Source of the DNA: Azospirillum sp. TSO35-2
GTDB taxonomy: Bacteria; Pseudomonadota; Alphaproteobacteria; Azospirillales; Azospirillaceae
DNA: 64,000 bases
Direction of reading: 5' to 3'
Assembly: GCF_003116095.1 (NCBI RefSeq)
Contig: NZ_LGRA01000018.1
Span: forward strand, 57,447 to 121,446
In this document: positions 27,410 through 36,563 of the stretch, piece by piece
Position numbering within the stretch: the first letter of the stretch is position 1
How the letters are laid out: every line of letters begins with the position of its first letter
The notes under the pieces: generated by a model
What the model was told of the DNA's origin: nothing
What the model saw: only the letters and a program-made list of their open reading frames with translations
Databases searched by the model: none
Program-made: the position numbers and the translations under genes

Positions 27410-28786
27410 CTATCGCAGCGCCCGGCGGACGTCGGGGTCCTCCAGCGTCTGGTCGAGCGTGCGGGCCGTGCGCTCCAGGATCGCGTCGATGTCGTCGTCG
27501 GTGCAGCACAGCGGCGGGGCATAGCCCAGGACGCCGTTCGCGAAGGCGCGGATCACCAGCCCGTTGGACCACGCCCGGTCGAAAATCCGGCGGGACGGTT
27601 CGGCGGCGGCGGGCAGGGGGGTCTTGCGGTCCTTGTCCACCACCAGCTCGATGGCGGCCAGCATGCCGCGCCCGCGCACGTCGCCGACCAGCGGATGGTC
27701 GCGCAGCGCCTGCAGCCCGGCCATCAGCCGTGCGCCGGCCTTGACGCCGTTGGCGAGCAAGCCGTCCTCGTACAGCCGCAACGCCTCCAGCCCCACCGCC
27801 GCGCTGACGGGGTGGGCGGAGTAGGTGTAGCCATGGCCGACGGCGGTGGCCCCGGCGGCGTCGGCGATGGTGGCATAAACCGCCTCGGACAGGAAGACGG
27901 CCCCCATCGGCACATAGCCGGAGGTCAGGCCCTTCGCCGTGGTCATCAGGTCGGGGACCACGCCGTCGTCGGTGCAGGCGAACAGCGGGCCGGTGCGACC
28001 GAAGCCGGTGATGACCTCGTCGGCGACGAACAGGATGCCCAGGCTGCGGCAGCGGTCGGACATCGCCTTCATCCAGCCGTCGGGCGGCACCAGCACGCCG
28101 CCCGACCCCTGGATCGGTTCGGCGTAGAAGGCGGCGACCCGCTCCGGCCCGCCGATCTCGGCGATCTTGGCGTCGAGTGCGGCCAGCGAGGCGGCGATGA
28201 TCGCCTCCCCGTCCTCGCCCACCGGGTTGCGGTAGGCGTAGTGCGACGGAATCTTGTGCTGCCAGTCGAACGGAACGCCGAAGCCGGCGTGGAAGGCGGG
28301 CAGGGCGGTCAGTCCGGCGCCGACGGTGGAGGAGCCGTGATAGCCCTGTTCGATCGAGATGAACTGGTCGCGCTGCGGCTGGCCCTTGGCCTGCCAGTAG
28401 TAGCGGATGAAGCGGATGGTGCTGTCCACCGCGTCCGACCCGCCCAGCGTGAAGAAGACGTGGTTCAGGTCGCCGGGGGCGCGTTCGGCGAGCGCCGCCG
28501 CCAGCCGGATCGCCGGCTCGCTGCCAAGCCCGAAATAGCCGGTGGCGTAGGGCAGCTCCTGCATCTGGCGGGTGGCGGCGGCGACGAGGCTCTGTTGCCC
28601 ATAGCCGGCGTTGACGCACCACAGGCCGGCGAAGCCATCCACCAGTTGGTGGCCGGCGGCGTCGGTGATCGTTGCCCCGGACCCGGAGGCAATCACCCGG
28701 ACGCCTGCCTTCTCATGGCCGCGATAGGAGGCGACGGGATGGACCAGATGGGCACGGTCGAGTTCGATCAGGGAATTGCTGAGCAT
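27410..28786 (-). CDS. Class III PLP-dependent aminotransferase
   Basis: Aminotransferase of 458 residues of the omega-amino acid:pyruvate/GABA group, transferring a terminal amino group to pyruvate or 2-oxoglutarate. It has GLWCVNAGYGQQSLV, the cofactor-binding SDAVDSTIRFIRYYW, the Asp motif VADEVITGFGRTG and the Schiff-base Lys in TTAKGLTSGYVPMGA. It is the second gene of the minus-strand operon, between the GNAT and the HAD protein. The neighbouring succinate-semialdehyde-type dehydrogenase makes a GABA-like substrate plausible but not shown. Confidence 0.93.
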   Translation of the reverse strand: MLSNSLIELDRAHLVHPVASYRGHEKAGVRVIASGSGATITDAAGHQLVDGFAGLWCVNAGYGQQSLVAAATRQMQELPYATGYFGLGSEPAIRLAAALAERAPGDLNHVFFTLGGSDAVDSTIRFIRYYWQAKGQPQRDQFISIEQGYHGSSTVGAGLTALPAFHAGFGVPFDWQHKIPSHYAYRNPVGEDGEAIIAASLAALDAKIAEIGGPERVAAFYAEPIQGSGGVLVPPDGWMKAMSDRCRSLGILFVADEVITGFGRTGPLFACTDDGVVPDLMTTAKGLTSGYVPMGAVFLSEAVYATIADAAGATAVGHGYTYSAHPVSAAVGLEALRLYEDGLLANGVKAGARLMAGLQALRDHPLVGDVRGRGMLAAIELVVDKDRKTPLPAAAEPSRRIFDRAWSNGLVIRAFANGVLGYAPPLCCTDDDIDAILERTARTLDQTLEDPDVRRALR

Positions 28787-28799
28787 GGTCCTCTCCGAA

Positions 28800-29681
28800 T
28801 CAGCCGAGTGCCTGGCTGGCGAGCGCGTAGGTCAAAACGGGGGCCGCCGATTGGGGTGTCGGCCGTGGAGCGGGGCGGCGCATGGCGATGCCGCCGCCGA
28901 CGTGGCGCAGGCCGCAATCGGCCAGCCATGGAGCGAGACCGGTGTCGGCGGTGGTGTCCACCCGCAGGAATTTCCCCGGATGCGCGGCGATGATCGGGCC
29001 GATCAGCGCCTTGGCGCCGTCCAAATCGGGGGCAACCACCGGGCCGATGACCTGCCCGCGGCCGAAGTCGCGCAGCGCGGCGAAGCCGACGGGAATGCCG
29101 TTCCGCCGCAGCAGCGTGAAGGCCCCGATCTCGGCGAAGCGGTCCAGCAGCCGGCCGCGGTCGGCGCCGAAGGCTTGGCGGTCGAGGGCGGCGATGGCGG
29201 CGCGGTCGCCGGCGTCGGCCGGGGCAACCTCTCCCGCCCCGATAAACGTCACCGGGCCGGCTTCCCCCTGGTGCTGAAGGACGGTGCCGACCTCGCGGAA
29301 GCCCAGCTTTTCGTAGAGCGGCAGCCCTTCGCGGGTCGCGACGAGGCGCAGGGGGCGGTCTCCGGCCAACGCCATGGCCTCATCCATCAGCCGGCGGCCA
29401 AGGCCTTGCCCGCGCCAGCCTTCATCGACGATGACCATGTTGATGGTGGCCGCGTCGTCGCCGTAGGGGGTCATCAGCACCGTGCCGACCAGCTGCGACG
29501 CTTCCGGGTCCACGGCGACCAGCCCCTGGCTGAGAGCGAGGGTCAGGGCCCAGTCGTCCAGCCGGTGCGGCCATTGCGCCTGTCGTGACAGGGCGAGCGC
29601 ATCCGTGAGATGCGTCGGCTCGAAAGCCAGACAGTGAACGGTTCGTTCGTTAGCCGTTTGTTTGCACGCTTGTTTGCTCAT
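28800..29681 (-). CDS. GNAT acetyltransferase, tandem-domain, first copy
   Basis: Acetyltransferase-like protein of 293 residues. The N-terminal GNAT domain has the acetyl-CoA loop region VDEGWRGQGLGRRLMDEAMA (residues about 100-119) followed by LYEKLGFREVG. The C-terminal half (about 150-290) resembles a second GNAT_18-like domain (ALDRQAFGADRGRLLDRF). It is the promoter-proximal gene of the seven-gene operon. The protein at 38968 shares its layout: WPHRxxDW near the N-terminus and a nearly identical end (ALASQALG against ALATQALG). The ATG at 29681 is followed by a CA-rich coding stretch. Confidence 0.85.
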   Translation of the reverse strand: MSKQACKQTANERTVHCLAFEPTHLTDALALSRQAQWPHRLDDWALTLALSQGLVAVDPEASQLVGTVLMTPYGDDAATINMVIVDEGWRGQGLGRRLMDEAMALAGDRPLRLVATREGLPLYEKLGFREVGTVLQHQGEAGPVTFIGAGEVAPADAGDRAAIAALDRQAFGADRGRLLDRFAEIGAFTLLRRNGIPVGFAALRDFGRGQVIGPVVAPDLDGAKALIGPIIAAHPGKFLRVDTTADTGLAPWLADCGLRHVGGGIAMRRPAPRPTPQSAAPVLTYALASQALG

Positions 29682-30035
29682 GGGCAGTCCTTTCACCCTC
29701 TGTCCCAAGAGTGGGCGCACCGCCCCCGGACGTTTGTCTGAAGGCGACGCCCGCCGCGACATCTTCCACCTTTGCTTCGGCAGCCGGCCGCATCTTATGC
29801 CGTGGCGGACGCCACCGATCCCGCGGATGGGGCGTCTGTACCCCGTTCGGGGCGCCTTGCCGCGGTTCCGCTCCCAACCAAATGCTGAGCGCCCAGACGG
29901 AAACGGAACTTTGTGCTTTCGTGCCGGGCAATTCGGTCAGGCCCGGCATCGCGGCGGGGCTAGGATCGTGGGGCAGGGCCGATCGAGCCCCATCCCATCC
30001 CTCTCCCATCGCGCTCCATCTTCAAGGAAGCAGCC
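29682..30035. other. Divergent intergenic region
   Basis: 354 bases between two divergent catabolic units. It should contain promoters for the minus-strand transporter operon and the plus-strand HAD-oxidase pair. I see no gene, no clear sigma-70 or sigma-54 box, and only short GC dyads. Confidence 0.6.
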
Positions 30036-30704
30036 ATGAGCCAGTTTCGGCCGAAATACGTCACCTTCGATTGCCACGGCACGCTGATCAACTATCAGAT
30101 GGCCGAAGCCGCGCGCGATCTGTACGGATCGATCCTCGACGAGGCACGGATGACGGAGTTCATCAAGAATTTCGCCGCCTACCGTCTCGACGAGATCATG
30201 GGCGACTGGAAGCCCTACGCCGAGGTCGTGCACAATTCGCTGGAGCGCACCTGCAAGCGCAACAACGTCGTCTTTCGCGACGAGGACGCGCGCATGGTCT
30301 ATGAACGGGTTCCAACCTGGGGGCCGCACGCCGACGTGCCGGCCGGGCTGGCGAAGGTGGCCAAGGAAATCCCGCTGGTCATCCTGTCCAACGCCATGAA
30401 CGACCAGATCATGTCGAACGTGGAAAAGCTGGGTGCGCCCTTCCACGCCGTCTACACCGCCGAACAGGCGCAGGCCTACAAGCCGCGCTTCAAGGCGTTC
30501 GAATACATGTTCGACATGCTCGGCTGCGGGCCGGAGGACATCCTGCACTGCTCCTCCTCTTTCCGCTACGACCTGATGTCCGCGCACGACCTGGGGATCC
30601 GCAACAAGGTGTGGGTCAACCGCGGCCACGAACCGGCCAACCCCTTCTACGGCTACACGGAGATTCGCGACATCTCCGGCCTGCCCGGCGTGGTCGGGCT
30701 GTAA
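30036..30704 (+). CDS. Haloacid dehalogenase type II family hydrolase, second copy
   Basis: HAD hydrolase of 222 residues. The nucleophile motif is VTFDCHGTLINYQMA (Asp near residue 11), motif II is VILSNAMNDQ, and motif III includes the Lys in AYKPRFKAFEY and the later DILHCSSSFRYDLMSAHDLG. The family is type II haloacid dehalogenase-like. It is followed after 45 bases by an FAD oxidase, and this pairing mirrors the HAD at 26408 in the divergent operon. A housekeeping or product-clearing role beside the oxidase is possible; the reaction is unknown. Confidence 0.9.
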   Translation: MSQFRPKYVTFDCHGTLINYQMAEAARDLYGSILDEARMTEFIKNFAAYRLDEIMGDWKPYAEVVHNSLERTCKRNNVVFRDEDARMVYERVPTWGPHADVPAGLAKVAKEIPLVILSNAMNDQIMSNVEKLGAPFHAVYTAEQAQAYKPRFKAFEYMFDMLGCGPEDILHCSSSFRYDLMSAHDLGIRNKVWVNRGHEPANPFYGYTEIRDISGLPGVVGL

Positions 30705-30749
30705 GGGGCGGGTTTCAAGGTTCAGGCTGTAATGGGAAGGACCCAGGTC

Positions 30750-32024
30750 ATGAAATTCGTCTCCTACTGGCACGACACCGCTCCCGCCTTCACGGGCGGG
30801 GCCGAGGGGGCCGTCGAGGGGCATTACGACGTCGCCGTTGTCGGAGGGGGGTTCACCGGCCTGGGCGCCGCCCGCCAGCTGGCCAAGGCCGGGGCGCGGG
30901 TGATCGTGCTGGAGGCGGGCAGCGTCGGTGGTGGGGCGTCGGGGCGCAATGGCGGACACCTCAACAGCGGCCTCGCCCACAGTTTCGTCGCCGCCAAGAG
31001 CGCCTTGGGGACGGAGCGCGCCATCGCGCTCTACCGCGCCTTCGACCAGTCCATCGACACGCTGGAGGCGGTGATCGCCGAAGAGGGGATCGACTGCGAT
31101 TTCCGCCGTGCCGGCAAGCTGAAGCTGGCTTCGAAGCCCGCGCATTTCGACGCCATCGCCCGCAACTTCGAGGCGGTGCACCGGGAGGTCGATCCCGACA
31201 CCGCGCTGCTGACCGCCGAAGAGTTGAAGGGCGAGGTCGGCTCGCCGTTCCACGGCGCGATGCTGTCGCGCAAAAGCGCGATGATGCACATGGGCCGCTT
31301 CGCCACCGGGCTGGCCGACGCCGCCAAGCGGCATGGCGCCGTTCTGGTCGAAAACGCGCCGGTCGGCGCCATCACCCGCTCGGGCGACCGCCACACGCTG
31401 TCCACCCCGCGTGGCACGATCACCGCCAGGGAGGTGCTGGTCGCCACCGGCGCCTACACCACGCCGAACTTCAGCCATTTCCGTCGCCGCATCATCTCGG
31501 TCGGCAGCTTCATCATCGCCACCCGCCCGTTGAGCGACGGTGAGATCGCCTCGGTGGTGCCCGGCAACCGCACCTACGTCACGTCGATGAACATCGGCAA
31601 CTACTTCCGCCTGTCGCCTGACCGGCGGCTGATCTTCGGCGGCCGGGCGCGCTTCTCGGCAACCTCGGACCAGCGCTCCGACGCCAAGAGCGGCGCGATC
31701 CTGCGGGCGAGCCTCGCGCAGATTTTCCCGCAGATCGCCAGCATCGACATCGACTATTGCTGGGGCGGTCTGGTGGACATGACCAGCGACCGCTACCCGC
31801 GCGCCGGCTATCAGGACGGTCTGTGGTACGCCATGGGCTATTCCGGTCATGGGGCGCAACTGTCGACCCATCTCGGGATGACCATGGCCGACGCGATCCT
31901 GGGGCGGGAAGACCGGAACCCGCTGAAGGGCCTGTCCTGGCCCGCCGTCCCCGGCCATTTCGGCAAGCCCTGGTTCCTGCCGCTGGTCGGCCTGTACTAC
32001 AAGGCGCTCGACCGCATTCAGTGA
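30750..32024 (+). CDS. DAO-type FAD oxidoreductase (PuuB/gamma-glutamylputrescine oxidase-like)
   Basis: Flavoprotein oxidase of 424 residues. The dinucleotide-binding motif VAVVGGGFTGLGAARQLAKA is preceded by a ~30-residue N-terminal arm with SYWHDTAPAF, and then LEAGSVGGGASGRNGGHLN. The arm, the SGRNGG motif and the C-terminal YAMGYSGHGAQLSTHLG are as in PuuB-type amine oxidases. Two start codons fit; I use the ATG at 30750, which has GGAAGG before it. It probably oxidises a primary or modified amine to an aldehyde. A strong hairpin follows. Confidence 0.9.
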   Translation: MKFVSYWHDTAPAFTGGAEGAVEGHYDVAVVGGGFTGLGAARQLAKAGARVIVLEAGSVGGGASGRNGGHLNSGLAHSFVAAKSALGTERAIALYRAFDQSIDTLEAVIAEEGIDCDFRRAGKLKLASKPAHFDAIARNFEAVHREVDPDTALLTAEELKGEVGSPFHGAMLSRKSAMMHMGRFATGLADAAKRHGAVLVENAPVGAITRSGDRHTLSTPRGTITAREVLVATGAYTTPNFSHFRRRIISVGSFIIATRPLSDGEIASVVPGNRTYVTSMNIGNYFRLSPDRRLIFGGRARFSATSDQRSDAKSGAILRASLAQIFPQIASIDIDYCWGGLVDMTSDRYPRAGYQDGLWYAMGYSGHGAQLSTHLGMTMADAILGREDRNPLKGLSWPAVPGHFGKPWFLPLVGLYYKALDRIQ

Positions 32025-32038
32025 TCGTCGGGATGAGC

Positions 32039-32071
32039 AAAAAAGAACCCTTGGGTGTCGGCCCAAGGGTT
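32039..32071 (-). terminator. Intrinsic terminator between convergent genes
   Basis: AACCCTTGGG (32046-32055) pairs perfectly with CCCAAGGGTT (32062-32071) around a 6-base loop. Read on the minus strand the stem is followed by six T residues (32044-32039), a textbook terminator for the six-gene minus-strand operon. The same stem can also slow plus-strand transcription from the oxidase gene. Confidence 0.88.
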
Positions 32072-32090
32072 ATCGGATTTGGCGACATTC

Positions 32091-32115
32091 GCCCTCTCCC
32101 GTCCCGGGAGAGGGC
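32091..32115. repeat. Second hairpin, GCCCTCTCCC/GGGAGAGGGC
   Basis: Perfect 10-base arms at 32091-32100 and 32106-32115 with a 5-base loop, just after the aldehyde dehydrogenase stop on the minus strand. Elements of this CCCTCTCCC/GGGAGAGGG form are widespread intergenic palindromes in proteobacteria. It may add to termination. Confidence 0.6.
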
Positions 32116-32125
32116 GTTGAATGGC

Positions 32126-33583
32126 TCAGCCCAGCCCGCCAATGTGGAAGGTCTTCAGCTCCAGATACTCCTCGATGCCCACCTGCGCCCCTTCGCGGCC
32201 CAGGCCGGACTGCTTGACGCCGCCGAAGGGGGCGACCTCGGTGGAGATGGCGCCGGTGTTCAGCCCGATCATGCCGGCTTCCAGCGCTTCGCCCACCCGC
32301 CAGGACCGTGCGAGGTTCTGCGTGTAGAAATAGGCGGCCAGCCCGAACGGCGTGGCGTTGGCCAGCGCGATGGCCTCCTCCTCGGTCTCGAAGCGGAACA
32401 GCGGCGCCACCGGGCCGAAGGTTTCCTCGTTGGCGAGCAGCATGTCGGTGGTGGCGTCGGTCAGCACCACCGGGGCGACGTATTGCGGACCATCCGCCGC
32501 GACGGCGGCGGATGCGACGCTCGCGCCCTTGGCAACCGCGTCGGCGACGTGGCGCTCGATCTTGGCGACGGCGGCGGCGTTGATCATCGGGCCGATGGCG
32601 ACCCCCGGCTCCAGCCCCGATCCCACCCGCATGGCGTTGACGCGGGCGACCAGCCGGTCTCGGAACGCGTCATAGACGCCGGCCTGCACCAGGATGCGGT
32701 TGGCGCAGACGCAGGTCTGCCCGCCGTTGCGGAACTTGGAGAGGATGACACCCTCCACCGCCTGATCCAGATCGGCGTCGTCGAACACGATGAAGGGCGC
32801 GTTGCCGCCCAGCTCCAGGCTCAGCCGCTTGATGCCGGCGGCGGCCCCGCGCATCAGCAGCGACCCGACGCGGGTGGAGCCGGTGAAGGAGATCTTGCGG
32901 ACGGTCTCGTTCGCCAGGATTTCCTCGCCGATGGCTTCGGGCCGGCCGGTCAGGATGTTGACCACGCCGGCCGGGATGCCCGCCCGCTCGGCCAGCACGC
33001 CCAGCGCCAGCGCCGAGTATGGCGTGAGGTCCGACGGCTTGATCACCACGGTGCAGCCGGCGGCCAGCGCCGGGGCCACCTTGCGGGTGATCATGGCGTT
33101 GGGGAAGTTCCACGGGGTGATGATGCCGCAGACGCCGACCGGTTCCTTCAGCACGACGATGCGGCGGTCCGGGGTGGGGGAGGGGATGGTGGTCCCGCCG
33201 ATGCGCCGGGCCTCTTCGGCGAACCATTTGACGAAGGAGGCGCCATAGCGGATCTCGCCCCGCGCCTCGTCCAGCGGCTTGCCCTGCTCCAGCGTCAGGA
33301 TGCGGGCCAGATCCTCCAGATGTTCGATCATCAGGGCGTGCCAGCGCTCCAGCAGCGCGGCACGGTCGGCATGGGTGCGGCGGCGCCAGGCGGGGTAGGC
33401 TTTCGCCGCGGCGGCGATGGCGTCGCGGGCGTCGGTGCCGTCCATGTCGGGAACGGTGCCGAGGCTGCTGCCGGTCGCCGGGTTCTGGACATCGATGGTC
33501 CGGCCGGCCGTCCCGTCGCACCAGCGCCCGCCGATCAGCCCCTGTACGCGGAACAGGGAGGGGTCCGTCAAGTGATGGGTCAT
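32126..33583 (-). CDS. NAD(P)-dependent succinate-semialdehyde dehydrogenase-like
   Basis: Aldehyde dehydrogenase of 485 residues. It has the cofactor segment VCGIITPWNFPNAMITRKVA, FTGSTRVGSLLM, the general base Glu in LELGGNAPFIVFDDAD and the nucleophile Cys in NGGQTCVCANR. These variants, with the C-terminal GLNTGAISTEVAPFGGVKQSG, are those of GabD-type succinate or glutarate semialdehyde dehydrogenases. It is the last gene of the operon, and its message would end at the terminator at 32039-32071. With the class III aminotransferase nearby it would complete a GABA-type degradation. Confidence 0.92.
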   Translation of the reverse strand: MTHHLTDPSLFRVQGLIGGRWCDGTAGRTIDVQNPATGSSLGTVPDMDGTDARDAIAAAAKAYPAWRRRTHADRAALLERWHALMIEHLEDLARILTLEQGKPLDEARGEIRYGASFVKWFAEEARRIGGTTIPSPTPDRRIVVLKEPVGVCGIITPWNFPNAMITRKVAPALAAGCTVVIKPSDLTPYSALALGVLAERAGIPAGVVNILTGRPEAIGEEILANETVRKISFTGSTRVGSLLMRGAAAGIKRLSLELGGNAPFIVFDDADLDQAVEGVILSKFRNGGQTCVCANRILVQAGVYDAFRDRLVARVNAMRVGSGLEPGVAIGPMINAAAVAKIERHVADAVAKGASVASAAVAADGPQYVAPVVLTDATTDMLLANEETFGPVAPLFRFETEEEAIALANATPFGLAAYFYTQNLARSWRVGEALEAGMIGLNTGAISTEVAPFGGVKQSGLGREGAQVGIEEYLELKTFHIGGLG

Positions 33584-33626
33584 GGTCGTGTGTGTTCCGC
33601 TGCGTATGGTTTGCGGGGGACCGGCG

Positions 33627-34670
33627 TCAGGACAGGGCCGACAGGACGGCGGCGGTGATCGCGTCCGTCTTGTCCTTGCCGGGAACGGTGCCGATGCCGC
33701 GGCCGGTGGTGTCGCCCAGCGCCGCCATCACGCGGTCGGCGGCGGCCTTCTCCCCCAGATGCTCCAGCATCATCGCGCCCGACCAGATGGCGGCGATCGG
33801 GTTGGCGATGCCGAGATGGGCGATGTCGGGGGCCGAGCCATGCACCGGCTCGAACATCGACGGCGCCTTGCGCTCGGGGTTCAGGTTGGCCGAGGCGGCG
33901 AAGCCCAGCCCGCCCTGGATCGCCGCGCCCAGATCGGTGAGGATGTCGCCGAACAGGTTGGAGGCGACGACGACGTCCAGGCTGTCCGGCGCCGTCACCA
34001 TGCGCGCCGCCATGGCGTCGACGTGATAGCTCGTCACCTCGACGTCCGGGTGTTCGGCGGCCAGCTGGCGGGTGATCTCGTCCCAGAACACCATCGAATA
34101 TTTCTGCGCGTTCGACTTGGTGACCGAGGCCAGCTTGCCGCGCCGGGCGCGCGCCTGGGCGAAGGCGAAGCGCAGGATCCGTTCCACCCCCATGCGGGTG
34201 AAGACGCCGGTTTCCACCGCCACCTCATGCGGCGTTCCCTGATGGACGCGCCCGCCGGCCCCGGCATATTCGCCCTCGGTGTTCTCGCGGATGCACAGGA
34301 TGTCGAAGCCGCCGCGGCGCAGCGGCCCCTCCACCCCCGGCAGCAGCCGGTGCGGGCGGACGTTGGCGTACTGGTCGAACGCCTTGCGGATCGGCAGCAG
34401 CAGCCCGTGCAGCGACACCGCGTCCGGCACCTCCGCCGGCCAGCCGACGGCACCCAGCAGGATGGCGTCGTATGTGCGCAGCGTGTCGATGCCGTCGGCC
34501 GGCATCATGACGCCGGTTTCCTTGTAATGGGCGCAGGACCAGGGCATCTCCGTCCCCGCCAGCGCGAAGCCGGACGGCTTCGCCACGGTTTGCAGCACTT
34601 CCCAGGCGGCATCGACCACGGGATGTCCGATGCCGTCGCCTTTGATGATCGCAATGGAGTGGGTTTTCAT
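33627..34670 (-). CDS. Tartrate dehydrogenase/isopropylmalate dehydrogenase family enzyme
   Basis: Beta-decarboxylating dehydrogenase of 347 residues. The N-terminal IAIIKGDGIGHPVVDAA, the substrate region RPHRLLPGVEGPL, IRENTEGEYAG, the catalytic Lys in VTKSNAQKYSM, and FEPVHGSAPDIAHLGIANPIA are all present. The features fit TtuC-type D-malate/tartrate dehydrogenases better than leucine biosynthesis enzymes. It stands 10 bases after the upstream aldehyde dehydrogenase gene. Its role in an amine pathway is not obvious; it may handle a hydroxy acid intermediate. Confidence 0.9.
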   Translation of the reverse strand: MKTHSIAIIKGDGIGHPVVDAAWEVLQTVAKPSGFALAGTEMPWSCAHYKETGVMMPADGIDTLRTYDAILLGAVGWPAEVPDAVSLHGLLLPIRKAFDQYANVRPHRLLPGVEGPLRRGGFDILCIRENTEGEYAGAGGRVHQGTPHEVAVETGVFTRMGVERILRFAFAQARARRGKLASVTKSNAQKYSMVFWDEITRQLAAEHPDVEVTSYHVDAMAARMVTAPDSLDVVVASNLFGDILTDLGAAIQGGLGFAASANLNPERKAPSMFEPVHGSAPDIAHLGIANPIAAIWSGAMMLEHLGEKAAADRVMAALGDTTGRGIGTVPGKDKTDAITAAVLSALS

Positions 34671-34680
34671 CGAACGTCCC

Positions 34681-36144
34681 TTAAAGGCCGATCAGCACGC
34701 TTTTGCTGCGGCGGTTGGCGAGATAGGCCTCGCGTCCCAAATCCTTGCCGATGCCGGAGCGCTTGTAGCCGCCGGTCGGCAGGATGTGGTCGCGCGAGCG
34801 GCCATAGCGGTTGACCCACACCGTCCCGGCCTGGAGCCGCCGGGTCAGGCGGATGGCGCGCGACAGGTCGCGGGTGTAGAGGCCGGCGGCAAGGCCGTAG
34901 GTGGGATGGTCGGCCAGCGCCATCGCCTCTTCCTCGGTGTCGAAGCTCTGCACGGTCAGGACCGGACCGAAGATCTCCTCGACCACGGCGGGGGAGCTTT
35001 GATCGACCCCGGCCAGCAGGGTCGGGGCGTAGAAATACCCCTCGCCCTCCATCGGTGCACCGCCGGTCAGGCACTCCACCGACCCGGTCAGCGACGCCGA
35101 CACGATGGCGTGGATGCGGGCGCGCTGGCGTTCGGAGATGATGGGGGAATAGCGCGTCTTCTCGTTCCAGGTCGGACCGGGGCGGACGGCGCGCATGTGG
35201 CCCAGGATCATTCCGATCAGCGGCTCGGCCACCTTTGCTTCGACCAGCAGGCGCGAGCCGGCGACGCAGGCTTGGCCGGCGTTGGACAGAACGCTGGTCG
35301 CGATGGCGGCCGCCGCCTTCTCCAGATCGGCGTCGGCGAAGACGATTTGCGGGCTCTTGCCGCCGAGTTCCAGCGTCATCGGCTTGACGCCACTGCGGGC
35401 GATGTCGGCCATGATCGCCGAGCCCGCCGCCGTCGACCCGGTGAAGCTGACCTTGGCGATGCCGGGATGGCGGGTGATGGCGGCGCCGGTGGTTGGGCCG
35501 TCGCCCTGGACGATGTTGATCAGGCCGGCGGGAACGCCCGCCTTCACCGCCAACTGCGCCAGCAGGACGGTGGAGAAGGGCGTCATCTCCGACGGCTTCA
35601 GCACCACCGCGTTGCCGGCGGCCAGTGCCGGGCCGAGCTTCCAGCCCGCCATCGACAGCGGGAAGTTCCACGGCGTGATGGCTCCGACGACGCCGTACGG
35701 CTCCGTCATCACCATGCCCAGGCTGCCGTCGTCGGTGGGGGCGAGGTCGCCGCCCTCCTTGTCGGCGAATTCGGCGAAGAAGCGGATCTGCTCGGCCGTC
35801 ACCGCGACGTCGCCGGCGACCAGCTGGCCGACCGGGCGGGTGGAGGACAGCGCCTCCACCTTCGCCAGGGTTTCCGCCTCCGCCTCGATCAGGGCGGCCC
35901 AGCGCTGCAGCACGGCGGTGCGTTCGCGCGGGCGCACGCCGCCCCAGTTGCTGGACGTCAGCGCAGCCTGCGCGGTGGCGACCGCTTCATCGACGAGGTC
36001 GGATGAGGCCACCGGGCAGTCGGCATAGGCCCGGCCGTCCGACGGGCGATGCATGGGCAGCCCGTCCTCCGCCGGAATCAGGCGGTCGCCGATGAAATGG
36101 CCAATCGGCAGCGGCAGGCAATCCGGGGCGAAGGACAGGCTCAT
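34681..36144 (-). CDS. Aldehyde dehydrogenase family protein
   Basis: NAD(P)-dependent aldehyde dehydrogenase of 487 residues. Key elements are VVGAITPWNFPLSMAGWKLG, FTGSTAAGSAIMADI, the Glu in LELGGKSPQIVFADAD and the nucleophile Cys in NAGQACVAGSR. It resembles PuuC or betaine/aminoaldehyde dehydrogenases. It could oxidise the aminoaldehyde made by a DAO oxidase. It sits 9 bases after the cupin gene. Substrate inferred only from context. Confidence 0.92.
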   Translation of the reverse strand: MSLSFAPDCLPLPIGHFIGDRLIPAEDGLPMHRPSDGRAYADCPVASSDLVDEAVATAQAALTSSNWGGVRPRERTAVLQRWAALIEAEAETLAKVEALSSTRPVGQLVAGDVAVTAEQIRFFAEFADKEGGDLAPTDDGSLGMVMTEPYGVVGAITPWNFPLSMAGWKLGPALAAGNAVVLKPSEMTPFSTVLLAQLAVKAGVPAGLINIVQGDGPTTGAAITRHPGIAKVSFTGSTAAGSAIMADIARSGVKPMTLELGGKSPQIVFADADLEKAAAAIATSVLSNAGQACVAGSRLLVEAKVAEPLIGMILGHMRAVRPGPTWNEKTRYSPIISERQRARIHAIVSASLTGSVECLTGGAPMEGEGYFYAPTLLAGVDQSSPAVVEEIFGPVLTVQSFDTEEEAMALADHPTYGLAAGLYTRDLSRAIRLTRRLQAGTVWVNRYGRSRDHILPTGGYKRSGIGKDLGREAYLANRRSKSVLIGL

Positions 36145-36153
36145 GACGCGCCC

Positions 36154-36507
36154 TCAGGTGATGGTGACGTAGATCTTGCGGACCGTCTCGATGGTCTTCC
36201 ACACGCCGGTGAAGCCCGGCTTCATGACGAAGCTGTCGCCCGCCCGGTAGACCACCGGCTCCCCGGCGTCCGGGGTGATCTCCACGACGCCGGACAGGAT
36301 GTGGCAGAACTCGAAGGTCTCGCCCTTGATCGACCGGGTTTCGCCCGGCGTGGCCTCCCACACGCCGGTCAGGACCTTGTCGTCCTTGGCGGCGTCCTGC
36401 GCCCAGGTCTTGAAGGCGGGCGACCCGGCGATCAGCCGTTCCGGCATCGGGGTCGATTCGCGCGGGGCGAAGGTCGGGGCGGGATCGATGGTCTTCAACA
36501 GTGACAT
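36154..36507 (-). CDS. Cupin domain protein (DUF861/EutQ-like)
   Basis: Small cupin of 117 residues. The beta-barrel core runs from GVWEATPGETRSIKGETFEF through HILSGVVEITPDAGEPVVYR to GDSFVMKPGFTGVWKTIE. The His of the first cupin motif is replaced in part, so metal binding is uncertain. Such Cupin_3 proteins are common passengers of amine and amino-acid catabolic operons, with unknown function. The ATG at 36507 is chosen over one 60 bases upstream because homology begins with it. Confidence 0.87.
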   Translation of the reverse strand: MSLLKTIDPAPTFAPRESTPMPERLIAGSPAFKTWAQDAAKDDKVLTGVWEATPGETRSIKGETFEFCHILSGVVEITPDAGEPVVYRAGDSFVMKPGFTGVWKTIETVRKIYVTIT

Positions 36508-36563
36508 GAGGGGACCCTTGTTGGTGAGCGGCTGTGCCGCAGAATGAGTGTCGGGTGGATGCG

